Positions 1 through 6,660 of a stretch of DNA of 13,356 bases are shown here, in pieces. The notes beneath the pieces were generated by a model, which saw only the letters and a list, made by a program, of their open reading frames with translations, did not search any database and was not told where the DNA came from. How positions within the stretch are numbered: the stretch's first letter is position 1; each line of letters begins with the position of its first letter. The translations under genes and the position numbers were made by a program. The DNA comes from Candidatus Woykebacteria bacterium RBG_16_39_9b (lineage in GTDB: Bacteria; Patescibacteriota; Microgenomatia; Woykebacterales; RBG-16-39-9b), in NCBI GenBank assembly GCA_001816695.1, contig MHCR01000020.1, positions 152 through 13,507 of the forward strand. Reading direction: 5' to 3'.

Positions 1-1
1 T

Positions 2-502
2 CTAGAATTGACTAGTGAAGATCTAAAAAACCTAATAGTGGATTTTTATAAAGAGTCGGGAGCGATAGATAAAAATTTAGGTAACGTACGAGATTTGGAA
101 GAAAATATAGGACAAATTACAAATTTAATTAAAGATTCAGTGGTAGAGATATGGGTTACAAAAGACGACTTTATTTTCAACAAATTCGATTTCAATACTA
201 AGGTTGTTTATCCAACTTCATTAGTAACCGGTTCTTTGGCAAGCAGACCTGTAACCTTAAATTTTCATCTCACTTATACACTTGAGCAAATAAATAAGCC
301 ACAGGAAATACAGGCTCCAAAATCCTACACTGAAGTGCAAAGCCTTTCCGATCTGCTGAAAAGAATATATAAACCATCTTCAAGGGTAAGTTTCGAACAA
401 CCCACCTCTGTATTAGGTACAACTACAATACAACCAATAGATATTTTAAGTATTCCGAAATTGATAAAATCTATTTACTTAATCGGCCCTGCTGCTAATT
501 AA
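2..502 (+). CDS. C-terminal part of a probable envelope lipoprotein-like protein (5' end outside window)
   Basis: The frame is open to the left edge, so this is the 3' part of a longer gene; the TTG at 8 need not be its start. No catalytic motif is visible. The fragment alternates charged helix (about residues 3-45 from position 8, including DLKNLIVDFYKES) with beta-like strands such as VVEIWVTKDDFIFNKFDF and PVTLNFHLTYTLEQINKP, then an 'I.AP' turn and a Ser/Pro-rich tail. That order (amphipathic segment, W.tkddf strand, 'tl...NkP..I.AP' strand) resembles the C-terminal half of LolA/LppX-fold lipoproteins of the cell envelope; this rests on pattern only. It is followed after 24 nt by a small cysteine-rich gene. 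The family is suggested, and the precise function is unknown. Confidence 0.55.
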   Translation, partial: LELTSEDLKNLIVDFYKESGAIDKNLGNVRDLEENIGQITNLIKDSVVEIWVTKDDFIFNKFDFNTKVVYPTSLVTGSLASRPVTLNFHLTYTLEQINKPQEIQAPKSYTEVQSLSDLLKRIYKPSSRVSFEQPTSVLGTTTIQPIDILSIPKLIKSIYLIGPAAN

Positions 503-509
503 CAGGGCC
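485..509 (+). other. Hairpin overlapping the stop codon, directly before a Shine-Dalgarno
   Basis: GGCCCTG (485-491) and CAGGGCC (503-509) form a perfect 7-bp stem with an 11-nt loop that contains the TAA stop of the upstream gene. It is followed by AAAAGGAGG, the ribosome binding site of the next gene, and not by a T-tract, so it is not a classical intrinsic terminator. It could protect an mRNA 3' end or affect coupling between the two genes. Confidence 0.5.
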
Positions 510-526
510 AAAAGGAGGCGAAATTT

Positions 527-721
527 ATGGCAGTTGAGACAAGATATTTTTGTACAGGAACTTGTGGAGCTGTAGTTACTCAGGAGCAGTATGACGAAGG
601 TCTAGTTCACTGTGAAGAAAAAACCTGCAATATGTATGGCATTCCATTCGAAAAAGGTCTTTTTTGTACTACTTGCCAACGGAAAATAGAAGCGAGTGAG
701 CAAGATCAGCATCAACACTAG
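527..721 (+). CDS. Small cysteine-rich putative zinc-binding protein
   Basis: This is a 64-aa protein with six cysteines in three pairs: C9/C13 (CX3C), C29/C34 (CX4C, preceded by H28) and C47/C50 (CX2C). The tail is rich in His and Gln (HQH at the end). The spacing suggests a zinc-ribbon-like fold or two small metal sites; no catalytic domain is present and I do not recognise a named family. The start is well supported by a strong Shine-Dalgarno (AAAAGGAGG, 510-518) eight bases before ATG. It is probably cytoplasmic, as there is no signal peptide or membrane segment. It could be a metal-binding or nucleic-acid-binding accessory protein. It lies between an envelope protein gene and purA. Confidence 0.75.
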   Translation: MAVETRYFCTGTCGAVVTQEQYDEGLVHCEEKTCNMYGIPFEKGLFCTTCQRKIEASEQDQHQH

Positions 722-842
722 TATAGTTTCTTTCCAACATTGTTCGTACCTAAGAGGGGAAGTTCCACTAATCGTTTAGGCTCCAACGCTTGCCTGCATT
801 ATTAGTTTGTGTAAAAATTATTGTGTTTGGCTATTTTCTTAT

Positions 843-1853
843 ATGTTGAGTATTGTTGTTGGTGGGTTTTATGGTGATGAAGGAAAAGGCAAGGTTGTAG
901 GTTATCTTGCTAGCACTGATAATCCAGAATTTGTAGTACGAGCAGGTGGTGGTCCGCAAGCTGGCCACACAGTAACCGAAGGTAAAAAAGTAACGCAAAT
1001 TCCTTCAGGCTTTATAAATCCAGACTCAAAACTTTTAATCGCTAGAGGTACTGTTATCAATCCAGAAGTAGTCTTGAGAGAAATAGAAAATTACGCTGTA
1101 AGTAATAGAATTGGCATAGATTATGGCTGTACTATAATCCAAGAAGAACATAAAGAACGTGAACAAGACTTAGTTAATCGGGTGGGCTCTGTCGGAACAG
1201 GTACTGGCCCGGCAAGGGTTGATAGAATTTTAAGAAAGGCAATAATTGCTAAAGAGGTTGAATCTCTTAAGCCATATTTAGTTGATGTTGCTAGCGAAGT
1301 AAGTCAAGCTTCTAGCGCCAACAAAAATATTTTGGTCGAGGGGGTTCAAGGTTACGGTCTTTCACTCCTTAATTATAAATTCTACCCATTTGTTACCTCT
1401 CAAGATACAACGGCCAGCCAATTCGCTGCCGATATAGGTATTGGACCAAAGGCAATTGATGAAATAATAGTGGTATTTAAATCCTATGTCTCGCGTGTTG
1501 GCAAAGGACCAATGAAGTCACATTGGAGTGAGGAGGAGAGGCAAAAGAAAGGTATAGAGGAACGCGGAACCGTGAGTGGGAGATTAAGGAGGCTGGGGGA
1601 TTTCGACAAAAATATGGCCAAGGAAGCTATAATTGCAAATACCGCAACAGCTGCAGCAATTACTTGTGTGGATAGATTATTTAAAGACAACTCTGGCGTG
1701 AAAGATTTTAATAAATTAACTTTGCAGGTTCAGGATTTTATAAACGAAATAAATTCAACATTGAAGAAAGAATCTCCTTATTTCAAAGGCATTACGTTGA
1801 TTTCCACAGGTCCAGATTTAAAAGATACAATAGATTTGAGAAGGTCAATCTAA
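843..1853 (+). CDS. purA: Adenylosuccinate synthetase, short archaeal-type
   Basis: This enzyme joins IMP and aspartate using GTP to give adenylosuccinate, the first committed step to AMP. The P-loop GDEGKGK (11-17) carries the catalytic Asp12; AGHT (40-43) carries catalytic His42. Further family blocks are GSVGTGTGPARVDR, the VEGVQG segment, YPFVTSQDTTAS, RVGKGP and the Arg-rich GRLRRLG loop. At 336 aa it is about 90 residues shorter than ordinary bacterial PurA. It matches the archaeal (Pyrococcus-like) form, including 'GIDYGCTIIQEEHK' and the C-terminal 'IDLRRSI'. ATG 843 was chosen because it places family residue 1 correctly; an upstream TTG at 807 adds an unconserved leader. No clear Shine-Dalgarno is present. 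No purB or other purine gene is nearby. The usual Asn before AGH is Gln39, a deviation in the substrate loop. Confidence 0.9.
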   Translation: MLSIVVGGFYGDEGKGKVVGYLASTDNPEFVVRAGGGPQAGHTVTEGKKVTQIPSGFINPDSKLLIARGTVINPEVVLREIENYAVSNRIGIDYGCTIIQEEHKEREQDLVNRVGSVGTGTGPARVDRILRKAIIAKEVESLKPYLVDVASEVSQASSANKNILVEGVQGYGLSLLNYKFYPFVTSQDTTASQFAADIGIGPKAIDEIIVVFKSYVSRVGKGPMKSHWSEEERQKKGIEERGTVSGRLRRLGDFDKNMAKEAIIANTATAAAITCVDRLFKDNSGVKDFNKLTLQVQDFINEINSTLKKESPYFKGITLISTGPDLKDTIDLRRSI

Positions 1854-1864
1854 TTCAAAACTGG

Positions 1865-1892
1865 TTGACAAAATTTACTAAAAAGTCATAAT
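1865..1892 (+). promoter_or_regulatory. Sigma70-type promoter for the DUF1059-like gene
   Basis: A perfect -35 TTGACA (1865-1870), 16-nt spacer and -10 CATAAT (1887-1892, five of six to consensus) lie 12 nt after the purA stop. Transcription would begin near 1899, giving a leader of about 23 nt that contains the Shine-Dalgarno. Confidence 0.7.
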
Positions 1893-1921
1893 TAAAAAAC
1901 CTTAGAAAGGCGGTGATATTG

Positions 1922-2116
1922 ATGAAATACTCTTTTACATGTGATCAGGGTCATGAGCCTCAAACTTTCACTGTTGAAGCAGATAATGATGAAGAAGCAG
2001 TAGCTAAACTTATGGAGCAAACCCAACCTCACTTAGCACAGGTTCATCCTGAAATGGCTGGTGGTTCACCTGAAGATGCTAAGCAAATGATAATGAGTGC
2101 TTGGACCAAAGAATAA
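1922..2116 (+). CDS. DUF1059-like small protein
   Basis: A 64-aa protein starting MKYSFTCDQGH. It has C7 and H11 in a CxxxH arrangement, an acidic helix (EADNDEEAVAKLMEQ) and a second helix with HLAQVH, then a C-terminal helix. The order 'strand with Cys / (D/N)DEEA helix / H...VH' matches the DUF1059-type mini-proteins, whose biochemical function is unknown. ATG 1922 is preferred over GTG 1913 because the near-perfect Shine-Dalgarno AAAGGCGGTGAT (1905-1916) overlaps the GTG and is properly spaced only for ATG 1922 (or TTG 1919). It has its own promoter and an intrinsic terminator, so it is a single-gene transcript, which suggests independent and possibly high expression. Confidence 0.75.
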   Translation: MKYSFTCDQGHEPQTFTVEADNDEEAVAKLMEQTQPHLAQVHPEMAGGSPEDAKQMIMSAWTKE

Positions 2117-2144
2117 AATAATGGTAAATAAAATTTTTTGAAAG

Positions 2145-2180
2145 ACGGTCCCACCGAATCTGTTGGAGCCGTTTTTCTTT
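2145..2180 (+). terminator. Rho-independent terminator
   Basis: Stem strand ACGGTCCCA (2145-2153) pairs with TTGGAGCCGT (2163-2172), with one G-T wobble and one mismatch and a loop of about 10 nt. It is followed by TTTTTCTTTT. It ends the DUF1059-like transcript. Confidence 0.8.
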
Positions 2181-2222
2181 TGGTAAGCCAAACCATCTTG
2201 TCGCAGATCTAAATTTTTGCGA

Positions 2223-2245
2223 AAATGTAGTGTTCACTAACATTT
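2223..2245 (+). promoter_or_regulatory. Inverted repeat at the start of the ABC transporter operon (candidate operator)
   Basis: Left arm AAATG+TAGTG (2223-2232) and right arm CACTA+CATTT (2235-2245, one bulged A at 2240) are a 10-bp inverted repeat around a TT centre, ending 2 nt before ATG 2248. Such a palindrome could bind a dimeric repressor, or fold in the mRNA and hide the start. No regulator gene is present nearby. Confidence 0.5.
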
Positions 2246-2247
2246 AT

Positions 2248-3153
2248 ATGGAACCCACTGTTGTTATCGAAACTAAAAAGCTTACCAAGTATTACGGAAA
2301 GCAGGTTGGAGTAATGGACCTGGATCTCGCCGTTCACGAGGGCGAAGTTTTCGGTTACTTGGGACCAAACGGTGCTGGCAAATCGACGACTATCAAGTTG
2401 CTTCTGAATTTCATTAACCCCACGTCCGGATCAACGGCAGTTTTTGGTAAGGACCCCCAAAAACAAAGTACGGGGATCCTGGGTGATATTGGTTACATCC
2501 CCGGCGAAATTCACATGTACGATACTTTATCGGGCAGGGATCATCTAAAATTTCAAGCAAGCCTACAGGGCGGAGTTGACTGGAAATACGTTAAAAAATT
2601 GGCGTTCAGGTTACAGGTCGATTTAAATAAACCGATCAAATCTTTATCGCATGGAAACAAGCAAAAAATAGCCATTATTGCCGCTTTTATGCACGAGCCA
2701 AAGCTTTTGATCTTGGACGAACCAACCACGGGGTTGGATCCTTTGATTCAAAGAGAATTTTACGATCTTGTTTCCGAAGTGAACCAGGCAGGAAGCACTT
2801 TTTTCATTTCCTCCCACGTTCTTCCCGAGGTCGAAAGAATGTGCCACCGCGTTGGCATCCTTAAAGAAGGAAGATTGATAGTAACTGAAGAGATTGACAC
2901 GTTAAAAAAACGGGCCGTGCGTTCCTTAGAAATACAGTTTGCAAGGGAGGTAAAAACCGCAGATCTTCAAGGTATTAAAGGCGTCAGAGAGTTGCAGGTA
3001 GAAGGTAATATAGCTCATTGCAGGGTGGAAGGATCTCTAGACCAACTTATTAAAAAAATTTCAAAGTATGAGGTTCTAAACCTGATCACTCAAGAAGCAG
3101 ATTTGGAACAGGTGTTTTTGGATTACTATAAAAGGGATAAAAATGTGGCCTAA
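2248..3153 (+). CDS. ABC transporter ATP-binding protein (ABC-2 exporter type)
   Basis: The nucleotide-binding subunit of an ABC-2 type exporter, 301 aa, cytoplasmic face of the membrane. Walker A is GPNGAGKST (39-47); the Q-loop position reads YIPGE (83-87), a form common in this subfamily; the signature is LSHGNKQK (133-140); Walker B LLILDE (153-158); H-loop His190. Residues after about 220 form the extra C-terminal domain typical of antibiotic/lipid/polysaccharide-export ATPases. ATG 2248 was chosen over GTG 2230 because the family N-terminus begins there and the GTG lies inside the inverted repeat. It overlaps the permease gene by 11 nt, so the two are translationally coupled. The substrate cannot be read from sequence. 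By eye the codons of this pair are somewhat more G+C-rich than purA next door, which may indicate separate ancestry. Confidence 0.93.
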   Translation: MEPTVVIETKKLTKYYGKQVGVMDLDLAVHEGEVFGYLGPNGAGKSTTIKLLLNFINPTSGSTAVFGKDPQKQSTGILGDIGYIPGEIHMYDTLSGRDHLKFQASLQGGVDWKYVKKLAFRLQVDLNKPIKSLSHGNKQKIAIIAAFMHEPKLLILDEPTTGLDPLIQREFYDLVSEVNQAGSTFFISSHVLPEVERMCHRVGILKEGRLIVTEEIDTLKKRAVRSLEIQFAREVKTADLQGIKGVRELQVEGNIAHCRVEGSLDQLIKKISKYEVLNLITQEADLEQVFLDYYKRDKNVA

Positions 3154-3943
3154 GATACTCACCCAATCATTGAAAACGCAGAGAAAATCCTTTATTTTCT
3201 GGATAGTTGGACTCGTGGGTTTAATTGCCTTGTACATGGCAATATATCCAAGTGTTCAGGAGAGCGCCCAAGCTTTGAACGAGTATATCGAAAAGATGCC
3301 GGAAGCTTTTCGGGCGGCCTTTATCGGCGAGTCAGATTACGCTAGTCCGGTGGGATATATTAGCAGTGAGGTTTATACCCAGATGCTGCCACTGCTGTTT
3401 CTCTTTTACGCAATTGGAGTTGGCAGTAGTGCCATTGCCGGTGAAGAGGAAAAAGGTACATTGGACATTCTTCTAGCTACTCCAATAAGACGAAGCCGGG
3501 TTGTTTTGGAAAAATGGGGCGCTTTAATAGGCGGTCTACTTTTCCTCTCGGTTGTAGTGGTTCTGGGTCTATTTATCGGAATTGAATTTGTGGATATCAC
3601 CATCGCTTTAGACAAACTCATCGCCGTGACTCTTAGCCTTCTTCTTTTATCGCTTAGTTTTGGAACTTTAGCCTTGTTAATTGGTAGTTTTACGGGTAGC
3701 AAAGGGGTGGCGATTGGGTTGACAACTGCTGTCGCGGTTTTGACCTTTTTTATTAATGCTCTAGCTCCAATAGTTGATTTTCTTGAGAAAATTCAAAAGG
3801 TGTCGCCCTTTTATCATTACACGGCCAATAATCCAATCGTGAATGGTTTGGATTGGGGAAGCGTGCTCTTCTTTACTTGTATTTCCCTAGTATTTCTCAT
3901 TTTGAGTATCGTTGCTTTTCGAAAAAGAGATTTAATGATTTGA
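3143..3943 (+). CDS. ABC-2 type transporter permease
   Basis: A 266-aa integral membrane partner of the preceding ATPase. About six hydrophobic segments are visible, near residues 18-35, 78-98, 126-147, 156-181, 188-209 and 238-259. Between segments 2 and 3 lies AGEEEKGTLDILLATPIRRSR, the conserved E..GTL..LL..P..R loop of ABC-2 permeases (YhaP/NatB-like), thought to contact the ATPase. The first periplasmic loop (36-77) is acidic. The start ATG lies within the end of the ATPase gene and has AAAAGGG just upstream. The pair would form a homodimeric or 2+2 exporter; the substrate is unknown. It ends 24 nt from the convergent DNA repair gene, and no clear terminator lies between them. Confidence 0.9.
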   Translation: MWPKILTQSLKTQRKSFIFWIVGLVGLIALYMAIYPSVQESAQALNEYIEKMPEAFRAAFIGESDYASPVGYISSEVYTQMLPLLFLFYAIGVGSSAIAGEEEKGTLDILLATPIRRSRVVLEKWGALIGGLLFLSVVVVLGLFIGIEFVDITIALDKLIAVTLSLLLLSLSFGTLALLIGSFTGSKGVAIGLTTAVAVLTFFINALAPIVDFLEKIQKVSPFYHYTANNPIVNGLDWGSVLFFTCISLVFLILSIVAFRKRDLMI

Positions 3944-3967
3944 GTTTTCTATAAATAGTTTGAGGGT

Positions 3968-4684
3968 TTAAGACGTCCTGGTTAGATATTTTTGCCTTTT
4001 TTCTTCAGGGAATTTTTCAATGGCGTAGCGTAATGTGGTACGAGGTATAACCCCCGTATGCTCATCTAGAAAATTAGTTAAAACATTCTCCCCGCAGTTT
4101 TTGCCGATTTCCCGCAGCATCCAGCCGACCGCTTTGTGAATAAGATCGTGCTTATCATTTAATAATATCTCGGCTATTTCCAAACCCCACTTTGGATCGC
4201 CGTTCCAGATATAGTGAAATGTGGATATCATTGCTATTCTTCTCTCCCAAAGACTTTTTGAGAGAGCAAGTTTTCTCAGTATATCCTTTGGTTTATCTTC
4301 TAAGTAAGGGCCAACAATCCTAGAGGCAGAAAGATCAACCAGGTCCCAGTTGTTTATGTACTTTGTGTTAGAGAGGTAAAAACGGTAAATTTTTTCGCGA
4401 GTTTCTTCGTTGCTCCGTCGGTCAGTAGCCTTGAATTGTTCGATAAGGATAAGTAAAGCGATAAGCCTTTCCTCGTGAATAGGTGAGTGAAGTAGAATAG
4501 TAACTTCTTTGAGGGGTAGGTCTTTGTATTTTTTGGCTACGGCGCGAGACTGCGGTACAGTTACACCAATGAATCGATCTCCCTCACCATATTGACCGGG
4601 ACCAGTTTTGAAAAACCGCGCCAAATTTTTTGCTTTTTCTGGACTAGCAAATTTTCTTAGATCTTCCTTTAACCTCTTTAACAT
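3968..4684 (-). CDS. DNA alkylation repair enzyme, AlkD family
   Basis: A 238-aa HEAT-like-repeat DNA glycosylase that removes bulky or positively charged N-alkyl purines without flipping the base. Family blocks are FFKTGPGQYGEGDRFIGV (24-41), NNWDLVDLSA (111-120), SLWERRIAM (144-152), HKAVGWMLREIGK (183-195) and PRTTLRYAIEKF. Residues matching the Bacillus cereus AlkD active site are W113, D117, R148/R149 and W188, so it is probably active. It is the only minus-strand gene in the window, convergent with the ABC permease and divergent from the SGNH gene. Start ATG at 4684 is the first Met; no Shine-Dalgarno precedes it, but a perfect -10 box does, suggesting a nearly leaderless message. Confidence 0.92.
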   Translation of the reverse strand: MLKRLKEDLRKFASPEKAKNLARFFKTGPGQYGEGDRFIGVTVPQSRAVAKKYKDLPLKEVTILLHSPIHEERLIALLILIEQFKATDRRSNEETREKIYRFYLSNTKYINNWDLVDLSASRIVGPYLEDKPKDILRKLALSKSLWERRIAMISTFHYIWNGDPKWGLEIAEILLNDKHDLIHKAVGWMLREIGKNCGENVLTNFLDEHTGVIPRTTLRYAIEKFPEEKRQKYLTRTS

Positions 4685-4695
4685 GAATCGTGAAT

Positions 4696-4726
4696 ATTAT
4701 AACCTTAGGAAGCACTAACTACACAA
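4696..4726 (-). promoter_or_regulatory. Promoter of the alkD-like gene, very short leader
   Basis: Read on the minus strand, a perfect TATAAT (4701 to 4696) lies 11 nt before the ATG. A weak -35 TTGTGT (4726-4721) lies 19 nt upstream of it. The predicted start of transcription is around 4688-4690, leaving a leader of only 4-6 nt and no room for a Shine-Dalgarno. Confidence 0.5.
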
Positions 4727-4780
4727 TGATAAAGAAATGAATGAAGCAATAAGCAACCTTGAAAAAGTTGGTATTTGGTT

Positions 4781-5479
4781 ATGGTAAAAAGATTTATGCT
4801 GGTATTTCTCCTGGCAGTTATTGTTTATTTAGTACCCCAGGCTGCTTATTCTGGCTATTACTTAAGAAAAGCGGGGATCCTAACGAAAACTGAATATACA
4901 CAAAACTTAAAACTTGGCGACAAAGACAAACCAACCTTAAAAGTTTTTATTAGTGGAGATAGTATCGCAGCTGGTGTTGGAGCAAGTAGTTTTGAAACTA
5001 GTACTGCTGGTAGACTTGCTAGCTTTCTGGCGATGAAAAATAAATTAACCTTTATTAATGAAGCAAAATCTGGTACGAGAATGGCAGAGTTATTAGATTT
5101 GCCATTACCCCCTGAAAAGCAAAATTTGATAATCTTGATTGTATCATCAAACGATGTTTTCCATTTTACTAATCTTAATGAATTTGATGAGTCCGCAAAA
5201 AGAGTATTGGAAAAATATTCTAAACTTACAGATAAGATGATTTTGTTGGGCCCTGGAAGAGTTTCAACAGCGCCAGCTTTACCACTACCTTTGAGATGGG
5301 TTTATAAAATTCGAGAGCAAAAATACGCTGACGCCATGGCGAAGAGCGCTGAAAAATATTCAAATATTGTTTACATAAAGCCAGGGGTTCCCCAAAAAGG
5401 TACGTTCGCTCCTGATAAATTTCATCCAAATAACGAGGGGCATAAGGTTTGGTTTGAAGCTATAAAAAGCGCTATTTAA
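4781..5479 (+). CDS. Membrane-anchored SGNH/GDSL hydrolase
   Basis: A 232-aa esterase/acyl-hydrolase-type protein (GDSL-like, SGNH_hydro fold). An N-terminal hydrophobic segment (5-24) acts as signal anchor, so the catalytic domain should lie outside the cytoplasmic membrane. Block I ISGDSIAAG (57-65) holds nucleophile S61; the SSND motif (122-125) supplies the oxyanion Asn124; PDKFHPN (211-217) supplies D212 and H215 of the triad. Natural substrates of such enzymes are acyl or acetyl esters on lipids, polysaccharides or peptidoglycan; here it is unknown. ATG 4781 is preferred over TTG 4775 only because ATG is the commoner start; no strong Shine-Dalgarno is visible. It is followed closely by the DUF3179 gene, another envelope protein. 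Confidence 0.87.
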   Translation: MVKRFMLVFLLAVIVYLVPQAAYSGYYLRKAGILTKTEYTQNLKLGDKDKPTLKVFISGDSIAAGVGASSFETSTAGRLASFLAMKNKLTFINEAKSGTRMAELLDLPLPPEKQNLIILIVSSNDVFHFTNLNEFDESAKRVLEKYSKLTDKMILLGPGRVSTAPALPLPLRWVYKIREQKYADAMAKSAEKYSNIVYIKPGVPQKGTFAPDKFHPNNEGHKVWFEAIKSAI

Positions 5480-5524
5480 ATTGTTTCAATAAAAATCAAT
5501 TGGAAACTAGTTTGTTTACACCAG

Positions 5525-5533
5525 TGATAAAAT
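5525..5533 (+). promoter_or_regulatory. Extended -10 promoter before the DUF3179 gene
   Basis: TGA followed by TAAAAT fits an extended -10 element (TG-N-TATAAT, hexamer five of six). No good -35 is seen. The predicted start of transcription, near 5540, is only about 5 nt before ATG 5545, again implying a nearly leaderless mRNA. Confidence 0.35.
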
Positions 5534-5544
5534 TAAAATCCGTG

Positions 5545-6612
5545 ATGAATAAGAATAAATTAAATTTTCAAAGATTCAGACATCTAATCATACCAATATT
5601 GGTTTTTTTACTAGCTTTGGTTGGATTTACGTGGTTTAAGTTAGGAAACAATGTAACGACTGTAACGAACGTAGATAACGTAACAAAAGAAAGAGTTGAA
5701 AGCATCAAAAAACCAGATAACAGCGTATTGGGAGATGAATTCAATATTAACAAAGAAAAATTTTCGGTTGATCCAAAAAAATTAACCGACGGCGGCCCAC
5801 CAAAAGATGGAGTTCCTTCAGTTGATAAACCTAAGTTTGATAATACATCTGAAGGTTGGGGTAGCTTAAAAGCGGAAGATGTCGTTTTCGGAATGGTTTA
5901 TAAAGGGCAGTCGCGTGCTTATCCTCAACGGATTTTAACTTGGCATGAAATTGTAAACGATATAATAGCTGGCGACCCAATTTTAATCACTTACGACCCA
6001 CTTTCCCATACAGCGTTTGCTTTCGAAAGAAAAGTAAATGGAATAGAAGTGGAATTTGGAGTTTCCGGTAAACTTTACAACTCCAATTTAGTAATGTACA
6101 ACCGCACCAACGATCAAATTACAACCGAAAATCTTTGGACTCAGGTTGGTGGCAAAGCTATTGTAGGAGACTTGACAGATATTAAGTTAAAACAACTAAC
6201 CTTAGATACTGTTTCTTGGAGGAATTGGGTGAAGGAACATCCAGATACTAAAGTTCTTTCCCGTGAAACCGGTTCCGCCCGTGATTACAGCAGTGACCCA
6301 TATAAAGATTATTATATTCGAGCTGGTGTCTTTGCGCCTTTAGAAAATGAAGATAAAAGACTTTTTGAAAAAACAATTGTTTTTGGAATAGAAGTTAAAG
6401 GTAAATCCAAGGTTTACCCGGAAGAAGAACTGAAGAAAAACCCCAAATTTACAGATGACTTTGCCGGAAAAAAACTTCAAATAACAAGAAACAATGATGG
6501 ATCAGTCCGTATTAAAAACCTTACAGACGGCGCCGAAATAATTCCCACAATATCTTTTTGGTTTTCCTGGGCGGCCTTCCACCCAAACAGTGAAATATAT
6601 CAAGCCGGTTAA
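5545..6612 (+). CDS. DUF3179 domain-containing membrane-anchored protein
   Basis: A 355-aa protein with a basic N-terminus, one transmembrane anchor (about 14-31), a Thr/Asn/Lys-rich linker to about residue 80, and a DUF3179 domain to the end. Diagnostic stretches are the Gly-Val-Pro-Ser-Val then 'kPkF' entry, VVFGMVYKGQSRAYPQRILTWHE, the FGVSGKLYNSNLVMYNR block, LWTQVGGKAIVGDL, 'W..W...HPDTKVLS' and DPYKDYY. The family is extracytoplasmic with unknown activity. The usual TYCPLC-type motif here reads TYDPLS, so the two cysteines are Asp151 and Ser154. ATG 5545 is preferred over TTG 5500: it starts just before the anchor and lies after a -10-like box. The gene sits after an SGNH hydrolase, so the two may form an envelope pair. 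Confidence 0.88.
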   Translation: MNKNKLNFQRFRHLIIPILVFLLALVGFTWFKLGNNVTTVTNVDNVTKERVESIKKPDNSVLGDEFNINKEKFSVDPKKLTDGGPPKDGVPSVDKPKFDNTSEGWGSLKAEDVVFGMVYKGQSRAYPQRILTWHEIVNDIIAGDPILITYDPLSHTAFAFERKVNGIEVEFGVSGKLYNSNLVMYNRTNDQITTENLWTQVGGKAIVGDLTDIKLKQLTLDTVSWRNWVKEHPDTKVLSRETGSARDYSSDPYKDYYIRAGVFAPLENEDKRLFEKTIVFGIEVKGKSKVYPEEELKKNPKFTDDFAGKKLQITRNNDGSVRIKNLTDGAEIIPTISFWFSWAAFHPNSEIYQAG

Positions 6613-6615
6613 GCC

Positions 6616-6644
6616 TTGAAACTGAAACACTTTTGATCGATAAT
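6616..6644 (+). promoter_or_regulatory. Sigma70-type promoter for gap
   Basis: TTGAAA (6616-6621), a 17-nt spacer and GATAAT (6639-6644) each match consensus at five of six bases. Transcription would begin near 6651, at the Shine-Dalgarno. The -10 overlaps an in-frame ATG at 6643, which excludes that codon as the start. Confidence 0.7.
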
Positions 6645-6660
6645 GGAAAAAGGAGGTTTT

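Noticed and set aside
807..842. Alternative TTG start for purA at 807, and a TTGTGT/TATTTT pair as its promoter
   Set aside because: The extra 12 residues match nothing in the family, and the promoter boxes are weak with a 19-nt spacer; ATG 843 is kept.
722..842. Possible structured RNA or riboswitch upstream of purA (CCTAA...TTAGG)
   Set aside because: Only a 5-bp pairing and no recognisable purine-riboswitch core; not enough to call.
843..1853. PurZ (diaminopurine pathway) instead of PurA
   Set aside because: The catalytic Asp is present (PurZ replaces it), and no partner genes for base-Z synthesis or phage genes are in the window.
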